Part shown: positions 36,001 through 47,700 of the stretch, piece by piece | Layout of the letters: every line of letters starts with the position of its first letter | Position numbering within the stretch: the stretch's first letter is position 1 | Assembly (NCBI GenBank): GCA_900708905.1 | Contig: CAADRB010000023.1 | Coordinates: 232,295 to 296,294 of the forward strand | Origin: Hymenolepis diminuta | Taxonomy: Eukaryota > Platyhelminthes > Cestoda > Cyclophyllidea > Hymenolepididae | Reading direction: 5' to 3' | DNA: 64,000 nt | Program-made: the position numbers and the translations under genes | Notes under the pieces: generated by a model | What the model was told of the DNA's origin: nothing | Seen by the model: the letters and a program-made list of their open reading frames with translations, nothing else | Database searches by the model: none

Positions 36001-37168
36001 TATTTGTACAACATTATTTAAATGTAAAATTTTGCACATCTGTCGTACTATTAATTATGAAGTACAATCTTTGTGAAATGATGGAAGAAGAGAACGTATT
36101 TAACTCAAGCCACTCAAGTCGAGATAGATCAAACGTGGATGAGCAAACATCAGAATTTAATGACCGAAATTATGATACGTATATATCGTTGATTTCAGTG
36201 CAGAGAGCATATTTTTTCCAATCACGGGCGTCTTTAACTAGTATCTGATCTTTGGAGAACAGATTTTAGCTATTTTTCTAATATCTAAACAACTACATCT
36301 GCGAACATTGTCGTGTATTATCCTTCAGACGTTTTGAATGCTGTTTAGTTAATTACTTGGCTTATTCTTTTAATCAAAAAACGATTAAGAGGAGTTTTAA
36401 TAAAATATAATTTATATGGAGTAACGACAACAAAATTGGCTTCTACTTTGATAAATGTTTCGAAATTCTGATAAAAAAATTTATCGGTTTTAAATAAAAA
36501 GATAACAACTAAATAAATAGAGTACGGCATACAATTGTTTGGGCAGAAAAAAGTAATACGCTTGACGGAAATAACTATGCAATCACACTCTCGTCGCCAT
36601 GACTCAAAGAAAACTTTTGAGTTACTGGGGGTCTGAAGAGCACACACTCCGTTTATCTGGGAAATCACGAAAAAATAAAACGAATTTTTCTGAACAGCCA
36701 TTTACTCTGAAGTTAGGTGATAAAATGCTCTAAATGGTTATCAAACACTGATATTTAATCAGCAGGAAAGGTGACTAAGAAAACAAGCATAAAAGACACG
36801 GTCTCTTCTTTTAAATAGAATATAAAAGAATACAAAATGCAAGAAAACACTTTATTGAAATATCTTCGAATACAACTTGGTTTCATTCAATTCAGATTTG
36901 AAAAAGGAAATTGGGAAAGTCATTTACCGTATGCGAGTATTTAAAAAAATTATCTTCTTTCAGTAATTCAACTAATAAGACAGATTTTATTGTAAGGCCT
37001 CTTTATCGAAATTTACAAAATTTATTATAAAGATAATACTTCAACAGTCAAGTGCTAAATGTATGCAAATCCAGTAGAAATGGTAAAGGTAGAGCGGAAA
37101 ATTTATGGTTAAGTTGTCCATAAACTGTGGCTCTTTTAAGAATGTAATGCTTAAATCTCATTTTGTAA
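33016..37168. other. long AT-rich non-coding stretch
   Basis: Very AT-rich (runs of AAATTTAAT-type sequence between 33.5 and 36 kb). The 118-codon frame at 36345-36701 (-) is Phe/Ile/Asn-rich with no domain and is not taken as a gene. Confidence 0.45.
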
Positions 37169-37351
37169 AAAATAATCGAACATATTCTTCCTCACCACAA
37201 GTGCGCAGATGCACGTCTTGAAGAACCAGACCGTTTGGATGATATTTGCGCAGCTGAAGGATTGAAAACATATGAAGACAAACTCCTCTTTTGTATTGAA
37301 AAGAAATATATTGTGCCTAAATATGACATCATATTTAAGAGCACATTATGA
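37169..37351 (+). other. short open segment, possible last exon
   Basis: Open for 60 codons to a TGA at 37349-37351, with no ATG at its start. The peptide has an ordinary, acidic, soluble-protein composition (for example LEEPDRLDDICAAEGLKTYE) that contrasts with the AT-driven frames around it. A pyrimidine-rich TTCTTCCTCACCACAAG just before 37202 could serve as a splice acceptor. I do not recognise the family, and no matching upstream exon was found. It could be a terminal exon or a gene relic. Confidence 0.25.
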
Positions 37352-37472
37352 GTTGATCGCTATAATCTAATCTAATTAGCAAAATAAAAAAGTAACCATT
37401 TAATAGAAATTTCATGTTGGATTGTAAGTGTTGAACTAAGAAAATACAATCGCACCCACATGCTCACACACC

Positions 37473-37488
37473 TATATATATATATATA
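37473..37488. repeat. (TA)8 microsatellite
   Basis: Eight consecutive TA units. Simple sequence. Confidence 0.9.
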
Positions 37489-39352
37489 AATATTTATAGT
37501 AAAGAATATAAATAAAAATATATTCACTTTTAAAAAATCAATGTAAAGTGACAATTAATGTTTATTTTAAAAAGAGAGCTAAATACATTTATTTATATTA
37601 ATTTGGACATTAAAATAAATTTCCCGTGTTCATTTGTTTGACGTTAATATTTAAAAAATGTAGATTTTCATGAACAAATGTCTTGACATACTAATTTTAG
37701 CCTAATATCTTTTCTCCTCTGTGCGCAAAATGGGATCTTAACCTTCAGGCTGCTATTTCAACGAATGCTGAAAATTTAATTTAATTATGTGAAAAAACGA
37801 AATGGATAAAATATCAAATTAGTACCTTTTATGGAAGTTCAAGAAATTGCCTCGACTTTGGCTAAGAGATAATATACTATGTGAAGTAAATAATTTGTTA
37901 TTGAATATTTTCGATTTCTCATTTCAAGTTAAATAATTTTTTCTAGGATTTCTCATAATTTTCAATTATCTTAAACTTTCTTCAGTAATGGTTAATTGTG
38001 CTTGTCTGCAAAGGTATTCCAGCAAGTGGATACAATTTTAATTAATTAATTTAAAATATATGAAACGGCTTTGATATTACTTGCTACAGATCTGATACAG
38101 AGAGCAGAGACTAGTTACACCACTGCTCGTGGGAAGGAGGATAAAGGCAGTTTACATGTCTTAAGACTACTATCCTAGCAACAAAAGTACTTTCCTGAGT
38201 AAAAACCTAAATAATTTCGTTAATAGATCTGTATCTACTGTGCGACATGACAAATTTCGGTAAAGCGTAATAAAGTTTGGGCAGTCATCGAAGAGAAAAG
38301 CGTGGATAGTAAACAATATCGGCAAAAATTGTTATCAAGGAAGTTGCGAAGCATGAAACAGGATTATGGCACACCTAACCGGTTAAAAAGAACGCAAATG
38401 ATAAGGGAGGAAAGTCTGCTTAATGAAATATAAAATGACATAAACAGTTAAAGATGAAACAAGAATTTGGAATTAAGGGAAAAGAGAGAATCACAACATA
38501 TTGTGGATGATAATCGTAAGGATAAAGGTAAGATGTGAATGCTTCAATTAATACTATTATTAGGATTATTGTATTTATCTATCATAGCCTTAAATGTAGT
38601 GGAAGCTGAATCGAACGCTCACTGATCGTCGACACGCCAGACTTTAGTTTGAGATGAACAATTCCCATCCTTCGAATTGTCTGCAGGCGCGTTTTGCTTT
38701 TGGCATTAGAGAGTTAGTCTAGAAAAACTGTCATCTCTACAGCGGTGGGTTGACCTTTAATGGTCAGTTATATAGATGTCTTTACTTTCATAAATAGACA
38801 TTGTTATAGACCAAAAGAAAAACGAAAAATTTTGTTGGAATATTTCCAAGCACACTAATGTTAATATTCTAATGTTATGGAGTAGGCACTGACGTATCGA
38901 TAAACACAAACCAACAGAAAATCTGCCAACCGATAAACGTCTTTATCCAGCAGATGGATGCTATAAACAGTCATGTATAGAAAAGAATGGCAGAGAAGTT
39001 CTACAGGAGGTAATAAGATGAGCTTCACCAAACTCCAAATTAATAAAGCAGATGACTAGCGGATTCTAAACTACTGATGAAATGGGGTTATCTAATCACC
39101 TGTTTGTTACCCCTACTTCTCCTCTTCATTCTTCAATCTGAACCATCTTTCATTTCCCGCATGCTTCAATTTACCCCACGTGTTTAAAAGTTGTAAAAAT
39201 ATCTCACTACTATAGGAGGATTGTAGTTATCATGAAAAATAATTTTTTAACGAGCAAAAAATATGTTATGCACATGGGATGTACAAGTGTGTCGATTTAA
39301 TTAACATCTGCGATATAGTTTGTTTAAATGCATACCACAGATAAGATTATAA
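37489..39352. other. non-coding stretch
   Basis: AT-rich. A B-box-like GCGTTCGATTC on the - strand (38609-38619) in a GC-richer patch (38590-38770) may be another worn tRNA-derived repeat. Confidence 0.35.
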
Positions 39353-39522
39353 AGTTGTAATTTTATCTACCCAATTGGTTTTTTGGCCACCATTGCCTGT
39401 CTTAAGAGATCGTATTATGCGCTATTTATGGAGAAACTCACGGAGGTTGAAACAAATCAAATTTCAGTACCAAAGCGAATGGTATGCTTCAGGAATGTGC
39501 CATGCACCTTTACAAATTGCTG
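39353..39522 (+). other. short open segment, possible exon
   Basis: This frame is open from 39353 and encodes, among others, KRSYYALFMEKLTEVETNQ. It runs into G|GTAGGA at 39522/39523, a usable splice donor, just before an in-frame stop. A TGTCTTAAG at about 39403-39411 could be the acceptor. Another frame on the same strand (39375-39605) is also open, so the case is weak. The product is not recognised. Confidence 0.18.
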
Positions 39523-39526
39523 GTAG

Positions 39527-40875
39527 GATGCCTAGAAACATCATGTTTCTGAAAATTCCAATGAGTATGCAATTATGCAGGCTTTTTAGGTACATTTACA
39601 TGTAACAAGATCATATTCGAGGCAGTTTGTACTATTTTTATGCAGGCATAAAGTTAAGCAAAAAAGATTTGATATAATAAAATATACTGCACATTAGTCG
39701 CTCTTGCAGCTGTAACTAAAAATTCCACATAAATAATATCAAATAAATACAAATGCATTAAGTGATCAAATTATCAAATTAGGGATCTGTAACTTGAAAG
39801 GTGGAATGCAGTTGATCAAATTCCAAATAAATTAAAGTTGGCTCTGTAATACTTTAAAAACATAAAGCAAATTAGTGACCAGTAACAACTGATGTCTAAT
39901 GCAAATCCCCTCTTAATGTATTGTTTTAAATTAGGGGAAATATCCGAAATAAATCAAACCAAGAATGTTTAATTAACGAAATACCTAAAACTGAGTGGGA
40001 CCAGGATGTTTATTCATAATTTTTCAACTAACATTGGGACAAAAATTAATAATTTTAATCTTGAAAAATGTGGACCGTAAAGTAGCAAAAGCTTGAGTGT
40101 AAATACATATTTTCAAAAGTAGTGGCGTAGTAATTAATGTATATGTCTGCTAAGTCGGATGTCATGAGATCAATGTCCACCGATGCATGGAGTGATGTGG
40201 TTGGCCAATCTCACAATCAACAAAAAAGGGAGCATAGTGCAAGTTCATCATAAAAGAGAATGTTGGATATCTTCCCTCTATCCGGTTAAACACTGGAAAG
40301 GCTTCTCCTAACCAGCTTGTACATTTTTTTATATTTCTTTTTGTGAGTGAGTTCTATCATGCTTACTCACACAAACTAATATCATTCTGCTATCTTGTTT
40401 AACAAAAAGAAACAATCTCGCTGGCTTAAAGGTTCTATAAAGCGAAAAATGGGAATTTTATTAGCTTAAAACCTGATAAATTCAAGGATACACTTTCTTC
40501 TGCCATCGGAATAATTCCAAAATACGAGTTTAAACAATGTAAACAAACTTCAATCCTCAATCCATTAAGTTAACATATGCCGCAATTTTTGGCTACTTAA
40601 CTTGAAACCTAAGCCTAAAAATGGTTTGAAGGAATGATGCTTTTAAAAATAAGGTGATAAAATGATAACAATGTAACAATTTCGATTTCAGTATTTAAAG
40701 TCCCCACTTTTCCTTCCTACTCCTACGAAAAATTTTATATTGATGTCAGCAAATCACTTTTGATAGATTTCCAATTCGAGTGAGCTTAATAAATTTCACT
40801 TGATCTTCGGATCCAGATTGGGCACTTCTCACTAATAAACACAATTTGTGGCCTTATATTCATGTATTTAGAATT
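39527..40875. other. non-coding stretch
   Basis: AT-rich; no gene or repeat recognised. Confidence 0.4.
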
Positions 40876-41058
40876 TCAAAATTCACAATTTCTCTCCAGA
40901 TTACCCGAGTGAATTCGTGTCCACAACGTCCAGAAAATTTCGCCGTTAGCACACCATTCCGGTAAACTTTTTCTAATGGCCACTATAACACCATGAAAGG
41001 AGTTAGTCTTGTCATTTCCCAAGATCACAGTTAGCTCAAATTTTGATAAAAATTTAGC
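40876..41058 (-). other. short open segment, possible exon or gene relic
   Basis: On the - strand 60 codons are open before a TGA at 40876-40878. The central part (LTVILGNDKTNSFHGVIVAI and following) has balanced composition, including several Trp residues. An AG lies at the left of the coding part (around 41035), and a GGTAATC within the TCGGGTAATC segment could be a donor. No family is recognised. Confidence 0.2.
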
Positions 41059-44000
41059 TTATTATTTTAATCGAACTAATATGTAGACCTGATTTAAAAA
41101 TCACATAAAGAACTTTTAGATGAAGAAAACAGACAATCAGAATAACCTTTTTTGATTAAAATGTTAGAAAAAAATATTTATTTAAGTATGCTACCTACTC
41201 TCAGTGGAGCTTTCTTTGACCGTTTTCAATATGAACCTTATTAACAAAAATGGGGAAATACAAGGGGCATATGCCCACACCTTCCAAGTATCAGTCATTT
41301 AGAACCCTCATATATTATCTTCAATTGACATTTTCAAACAGATGATAAAAAAGCTAACTATAGGGGATCAATAAGAAATGATTTACTTAATATGGCCTTT
41401 TTTGATTGCCTAACTTACTTCAAACATTCCGGTGAAAGCGGATATTTGGTTTGCACCCCCTGCAAGCAAATAACTCTTTCAGTAAGCATTTTAATTTGCA
41501 AATGATTTTGTCCTCCTTACAATGTGTTCCAGTTTACGTTTGTTTGCCGAAATGGACTTATTCTCTTTTGAAACAATAATAACAAAATTTTTATTAAGTC
41601 CGTTGGAACAAAATCTCGCATCAGTGGTTGACTCGAACAGAGGGTACAGGGCCTTTTAATAGCATATTTACAGCAGAAAGAAGAAAGCTAAATTAAAACT
41701 AAGGTCTTCACATATTTTCCAGGGCATTCGTTTGTAAATTAGTTCAAATTTATTGGCAAATAGATGAAAAATTTCGCAGATGTTGTTTATTAAGAGCAGA
41801 AGTTTGTATTTATTTGAACTTTCTTAATTTCAATTGGTTCAAATTCGTCCGACAGCAGACAACTGCATACACTAGATTTGACTAAGTTTCAAAGATTTAG
41901 TAATGGTGCCATTACTATTTATAAACTTAGTTGTTATAAACTAGAGGATTTCATCTTCCAATGGCCAGAATAGTATTTTTAAGACAACACGTAATGGTTA
42001 TATATGGTAATGAAGATATTGCAAAGAATTCCCACAATCTCTTATTCCATTTTACTCTTCACGGTTCCTGCGGATTATCTTGCCCATTTTCAGTTCACTG
42101 TACTTATCGTAGCATTTGAAAAAACACCCAGAACCGGCTAATCCGGTTAATGGACTGAACTTTACCATAAACACTTTTCATCTTCAATGTGGGTAATAAA
42201 AATTGGCTTTCCTTACGAATTAAATTTAATTTTCAGGCAAAATGTGGTGCTTTTCCTCTTAATATACTAATGAGACTCCATTTGAATCACTGGAAGAATT
42301 ACGACAAAGGATTTAGCAGAAAACCAGTGACTATAACTTGAAGTTAAATAATGCTTTTATCTGCATTAAAAGACAGTACTTCAGATTGTGTTTTATACTT
42401 GATGCAAAATTGAAATGGGTTAACGTCAAGTTAGCTTTTCAAATTGCTTGATTTATTTAAGAAGCAAATTTTATTTATAGGAAGTAAAACAAATACTACT
42501 ACAAGTCTTAATTATGGAAAATATATGGTAAGGGAACAGATAATGAACGAAATAGGGAAGAGGGACGAAAACACAGGGCATCAATAGTTTTTCAGGAAAA
42601 TTCGTTTAAATGTAGCAGGGTTCATTCAACGTAAACATTACTTTTCAAACACGACTAATATAAAGAAAACAATATGTTCTACAACTTGAAGCAGGAATGA
42701 CTTTTGAGTTCTAATAAATTGACAGTGAAATACTTGTTTGCTTTTACAAAAGACCTTGGTCATTAGTGATATTCTTATTTGAATATCAAATCTTAACTAG
42801 CACCAGTATAGTTAGGGATTGGAATAAAAGCATTTGATTTTTCGCATTATTTTTGATAAATAGGTTATCTATCACGGAATTTACCGAAAAAATAGTAATA
42901 ATAAATCTAGTCAAGGCTTTGGGATAATTAATATGTTTAATCAAGATTATTAGAGAACCGTTAGGGACTATCTTTCTCGGTCCACCATAGTCACTTAAGT
43001 ATCTTAAAAGCGCATCAGACAGATGACTGGCATTTTTATATATGTAAGTAAATTAAATGAAATTAAAAATGGAACATACATGCATAAAGCCAATGAGATA
43101 TTCCTTCAAAACACGGCAGTAGGGCTCAAGAGATATAAAATAGGCTGTTTAAATGTGACTCTATTTGTCTGGTGACATATGAAATAAAATTTCATTGTCG
43201 GGAATCCTGCAAATAGGTCACTTGCGTTTACCATGTACTTTATATTCCAGAGAAAGCGTATTCAAGCTCACTTCAAACCCGTAAGGAAATATGTCAATTT
43301 TAAAGGATGGAGGACTGTAGAAGTAGCTTTAAGTTATCAGATTTTTACCGTTTTTAATATTTAATGCATTCTGTGAATTTAGTTCTCCATTAAAATGGAT
43401 AGTTCTCTAACACCTTAAATTATGAATAAAGGATACGGAAGAGCAATAAACTGTAAATTTGCGTTGAGGAGATCGCGTTTAATTAAGGAATACGTTTGGT
43501 ATATCAAAAGGGTTCTACATTCATTTTTTCTTTGAATTCATATCGAAATATTTTTTAGTTAATGAGTAGAGTTTGTTGCTTCCTAAGTGAATATATGCCC
43601 AACACATCCACAACATACTGGCTATTTGCTTATTCTAGATGGTTTTTCGTGCCGTTTCAGGTATATTTTACTGGACAATATCTCAGGAGAATGACACAAT
43701 TCAGCATTATTTTAACGTAGGAGAATTCATAAGAGCAAATTCAAGGTGAATTCATACGTTATAGTAACCTTATTTTAACTTTATAAAATGTCAATTGCCA
43801 GAACTTAATTAACAATGAGGCAAGGATGCAAATTCTTCACTTTCCAACTACACGTGAATTTGCAAGTTCGCTACTCCTAAAATAGAACATATTTCGTAAA
43901 GCCTCCATTGTAGCAAAATGAAGATTTTGTGAACAACAATGGATGCAGTTAGGAATGACGCTTAGCAGTTGTACGCGTTTACGTGATGCACCAGACCAGA

Positions 44001-45060
44001 AGTTATCTCATCTCCCTAAAGCATAGCTATTAATATAAAATATGCAAATTTTTACGTAACTGCAGTTGCGGTTATTTTTAGGGCACCCATTTTCTGGAAA
44101 AAAGGAAAAAATTTACGCTTGTTAAAATAATTACATTATTTTCAAAATTTGATTATTTCAATTCAATAATTGATAGGAGTACTGATAGATCTATTTAAAT
44201 TTATTTCAAAATTTCTTTTACTTTTAAATATTAAATATTTTTATTTTTAAAATTACTTCTTCAAGAACTACACACAGATCCTTGTATAATCCAAAAAATT
44301 TTATTCAAGTTTTTTCGATAATTTTAATTTTAATTAAGTAGTACATTGAATTATACTATCATTTACGCAGGGAATATTTTTGAATACAGACCATTCAACT
44401 GACAAATTATGAATGAATCAAAAATATGCAGAGAAACAAATTTTGCCGTTTGAAATTTGGAATTGCATAAAGAATTTATGATGTTGATCATTTTCGCACG
44501 ATGCTCGCTATTGCTTCACCCTTGATTAGAGAATAGATGTTGACTTTATTTTTAGAAGCCATCAAATATTTGTAACCATCTCCTTAAATATAATTCATTT
44601 TAAAAATGACTTTGTTTATATTACTCCTTCAAGGAATAAGAAATATTGCCAGATGACGACTTAGCCACCCATCGCTTTTATAAAATTTGGGAAAAATATA
44701 GCGTATTCTTGCGATGATGGCAAATTTCCTATTCTTTTTCCACAAACATTCATACGCAATGCCAAACATGATCTTTCATATCTCCATCTCGAAACTCTAC
44801 GCAGAGATTCTCTAAAGTAATTTTAAAAGTGCAGTTCTTTGAATGTATAGAATAAGCAAGTTGCCAGTTTCGTCAAGTTTATTTGTTTTTCAATTGTACA
44901 TAGACTAAAACTGTTGGATAATATTTTGATCAAGAAAAATTTAATTAGCGGCATATTTGCTAATCTGTAAAATGAAGAGCGCTTATTATTTACATCTCCG
45001 ATGATTTTGTTATGTTGCTAACAAAAAATATTCGATTTCTCAACAAACAGTGAATTGTTT
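41059..45060. other. long AT-rich non-coding stretch
   Basis: Four kilobases with no supported gene. A 51-codon open stretch near 44668-44820 (+) was noticed but is within what chance would give. Confidence 0.4.
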
Positions 45061-45099
45061 CATACTTCGTAACATGTTTGAGAGCTTGCCCACAGAAAT

Positions 45100-46250
45100 A
45101 AAGGTCCTTGTAGCAAAATTGGGGTCAAAATGTCTCCTGAGCTTTCTAACACGTCTAATACCACTGACACTCTGAACTCATCTTAAAATTTTACTCAATC
45201 TCCATTTTTATCTGCCTCTTCTAAGGTGTTCCCTACTGTAACTCTAATTGAGAAGGCCAGTGATAATATCAAGTTGCACCCATCAGTCAGAGATAGGTTA
45301 AAAGTAAAGAATCTCTAGCAATCAATGGAATATTCCATGCCTAAAGTCGTTCAAGCACAATTCACCTTGCCCATATAACAATCAGTCCCAAAATCCTCTC
45401 AGCGTGATCATGGAAAAACAACAACATACCTCCTAGAGGGACAGGAAGAAGATTATTTTTTCGCTTTCTCGAGAACTCATGAATCGTCCATCATGATTAA
45501 GTCCCCAGTATGTCTTGGTCCGTGTAATCATATTCAAGCTAAACCCATGCTCATTTGGGATCATAATCACTGGTGGATGGTAAATGCTAGCGATCCGAGG
45601 AAATCAGTCTTTTTAAACCTGCTTCTCTTGCAAATGAAACGGTCTCAAAAGTGGTTACACAAAAATGCAGGTGAGGCTGCATTTCGTTATCACTTGGATC
45701 TTCAAACATAAGTCCTGCTGAGCCAATCCGAGGGAGCTCCTCTCTTATCCTGATTGTTTTTCGTATTCATAGTAGCCTGAAGTTATACCAATTACGTCTG
45801 TCACAACCGGTACCGAAATTAGCAGACCTAGCAAGGTATTTGCCCATCACGTTGAGCAAAAGTTACTCTGTCCAGAATGTCACATCTACTCGAATCGGGG
45901 ACTTTTGTTAGGATCTAAATATCTCCCTTTTATGCCTTTCGCCTAATCTCAACTACCTGGATGGGCAATTTGTTGACCATGTTAAAAAGCAACTTTTAGT
46001 GTCAAAAGGGAGAAGAGATAGTAGAAGAGATTCTTGATTATAGTGATGTCCAAATCTGGGTGCTCAACCGTATCTTCCGACCCAAGAACAGATCCAAAAG
46101 AGATCAATCTGGACATATGTGATCTCCCACGGCCTTGAAATCCCAAACTCCGGGGACCCAGTCCAATTATCGGTCCTATCATTACTAGGGATGCTTCAGA
46201 AGACCTCGAAAAAGATTCAAGGCAGATCTGACGCTGAAGTGTATGAATAA
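45100..46250 (+). pseudogene. decayed coding sequence of unknown family
   Basis: About 1.15 kb are richer in G+C than their surroundings and read as protein-like on the + strand, with repeated stops and frame changes. One frame from about 45130 to 45711 continues through three internal stops and includes the open part 45493-45711 (SPVCLGPCNHIQ, DHNHWWMVNASDPRK). Another covers about 45770-46034 with one stop (KLADLARYLPITLSKS, NLNYLDGQFVDHVKKQ). A third may run to about 46247. An AT-rich AATAAA-containing tail follows (about 46290). This suits an old processed copy of a gene or a retroelement fragment. I do not recognise the protein. A - strand frame at 45982-46254 is a shadow. Confidence 0.35.
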
Positions 46251-46740
46251 ACAACTTTCGCCGGAAGGCGTAGCATAAAAATGAAAAATTAATAAACTTT
46301 TCATATTTTATAAAATGTGCTAAATTGCTGGGTCATTGTCTTGTAGTGTTTTGTATTAGAGCCTACCATTGGGTAATCATGTGTCATTATTGAGGTCTGA
46401 ATTTTGCAGACTATTTTGCGAGGCTAATAGGGTTGCAACAAAAGTGTCATAATTTAGGTGTCTATATTTTATATAAATTAATTTTCATGTTTAAAATTCT
46501 ATTAATATAAACTCGTTAGGCCAGTTTTCCTTATTAATACTTATGTTAAAATTCTACTGCTGTTTCAATAAGCTATTAAAGGAGAACTCTATCTGGTTCA
46601 AATATATCTGACTTCTATTTTGATTAGCTAATTCTCTTACCAAAATACGATCTGGACAGATATATGCATTAAAATCAAATATGAATGAACATTGTACAGT
46701 GAAAATTAAAATGAAAATTTAAAAGTGAGAGCTACCAAAA

Positions 46741-46756
46741 TCCTAATATATTAGGA
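46741..46756. repeat. perfect 16-base palindrome
   Basis: TCCTAATATATTAGGA is its own reverse complement. It lies at the edge of the dispersed repeat that begins here. Confidence 0.85.
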
Positions 46757-46866
46757 TCCTGTAAGCTCCTTGATATCTTGCAAGATCATTCCACTTTCTC
46801 AAACTTCGGAAAAATGACCAATTATTGTGAGTAAACAATGGGTTATAATAAGCATGCAATATCAAG
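46757..46866 (+). repeat. dispersed repeat, copy X
   Basis: CTCCTTGATATCTTGCAAGA (46767-46786) and the following GACCAATTATTG...AATAAGCATGCAATATC match, with scattered differences, CTGCTTAATATCCTGTAAGA and GACCATTATG...AATAAGCAGTGAATATC at 61.14-61.25 kb, in the same orientation. The family is unknown. Confidence 0.45.
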
Positions 46867-47215
46867 ACTACGAATTACACAACAATCTTGAGGGCAAATT
46901 ACCAAATTTGAATTTCAGAATATGAAATACCCATTAAGTAAGTAATGCCCAACCGAAATCTCAAAATCAAATGAATTAAAACTCTTTGGTACCTTCACTG
47001 TTCTCTCAAAGTCTTTTCGAATCCCTTTTATTATTCGTTGAATCTACTGTTTCCAGATTTCAGCTGCATTAATCAATGAAAACTAAAAAAATTTTTCTTC
47101 CTTTTTGTGGATTATAATAAATTAAAGATAATTTAATTAATATGAATATACTGGTTCTAAATGCAGACGTTTCCATACGACCAATTTTTAAATAATGCCC
47201 TTTTGAACCTAAAGA

Positions 47216-47700
47216 TTGAAGGATAACCCTCTGTGCATTTTCCAGAATTACCTTTTATTCGCGTTCTCCACGATAATACCTCAGTTTTACCGCCCACGAA
47301 GTTGGAGCGACCTCATCTATGTCCCTATGACGCATAACCCCTGTCTGTCTGACATGTCTAAACGCGTCCATCGATTTCCCCTCTTTTCTATAACCGCCTC
47401 GCTTCACACAAAAAGCCAATCTGGGCTTATGCTCTGGCGTGGCCTTACCCAAGTGAAACCTATAAAGCTACTCTTGTTATTCCAGACAACACACATTGGT
47501 CAGTGCGGACTCCTACACGTCCTGTTCATCTCCTCTCTTCCCCAGCACGCTGCTCTCCCTCTTTCTCTCCCTCTCTCTCTTACGCATTGTGGCTTCCTTG
47601 AATACATGTTTGGTCTACTCAACTCTTGGTGTTCTGCTNNNNNATTGTTGTTAGCTCTTACTCAAACAGCTACGAATTGGTTGTCGTAATTTGTTAGCTG
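47216..47700 (+). other. pyrimidine-rich, GC-elevated island of unclear function
   Basis: A 157-codon frame (47216-47689) spans this island, but it crosses a 5-base gap and a CT-rich run (47521-47580). Its protein has no recognisable domain, and the - strand is also open in part (47255-47452). TATAAAG at 47461 followed by an ATTGG (about 47495) would suit a promoter. Either a promoter/5' leader or a low-complexity island fits better than a gene. Confidence 0.25.
47639..47643. other. assembly gap (5 N)
   Basis: Five unresolved bases. Any frame across them is unreliable. Confidence 0.99.

Noticed and set aside
36345..36701. A 118-codon minus-strand frame
   Set aside because: Phe/Ile/Asn-rich as expected from AT-rich DNA, with no domain or membrane topology that looks designed.
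44668..44820. A 51-codon open stretch with mixed composition
   Set aside because: Frames of this length are expected by chance in six frames over 64 kb; no splice or motif support.
47216..47689. A 157-codon frame, among the longest in the window
   Set aside because: It crosses a 5-N gap and a CT-rich run, has no recognisable domain, and lies in an island that is open on both strands in places.
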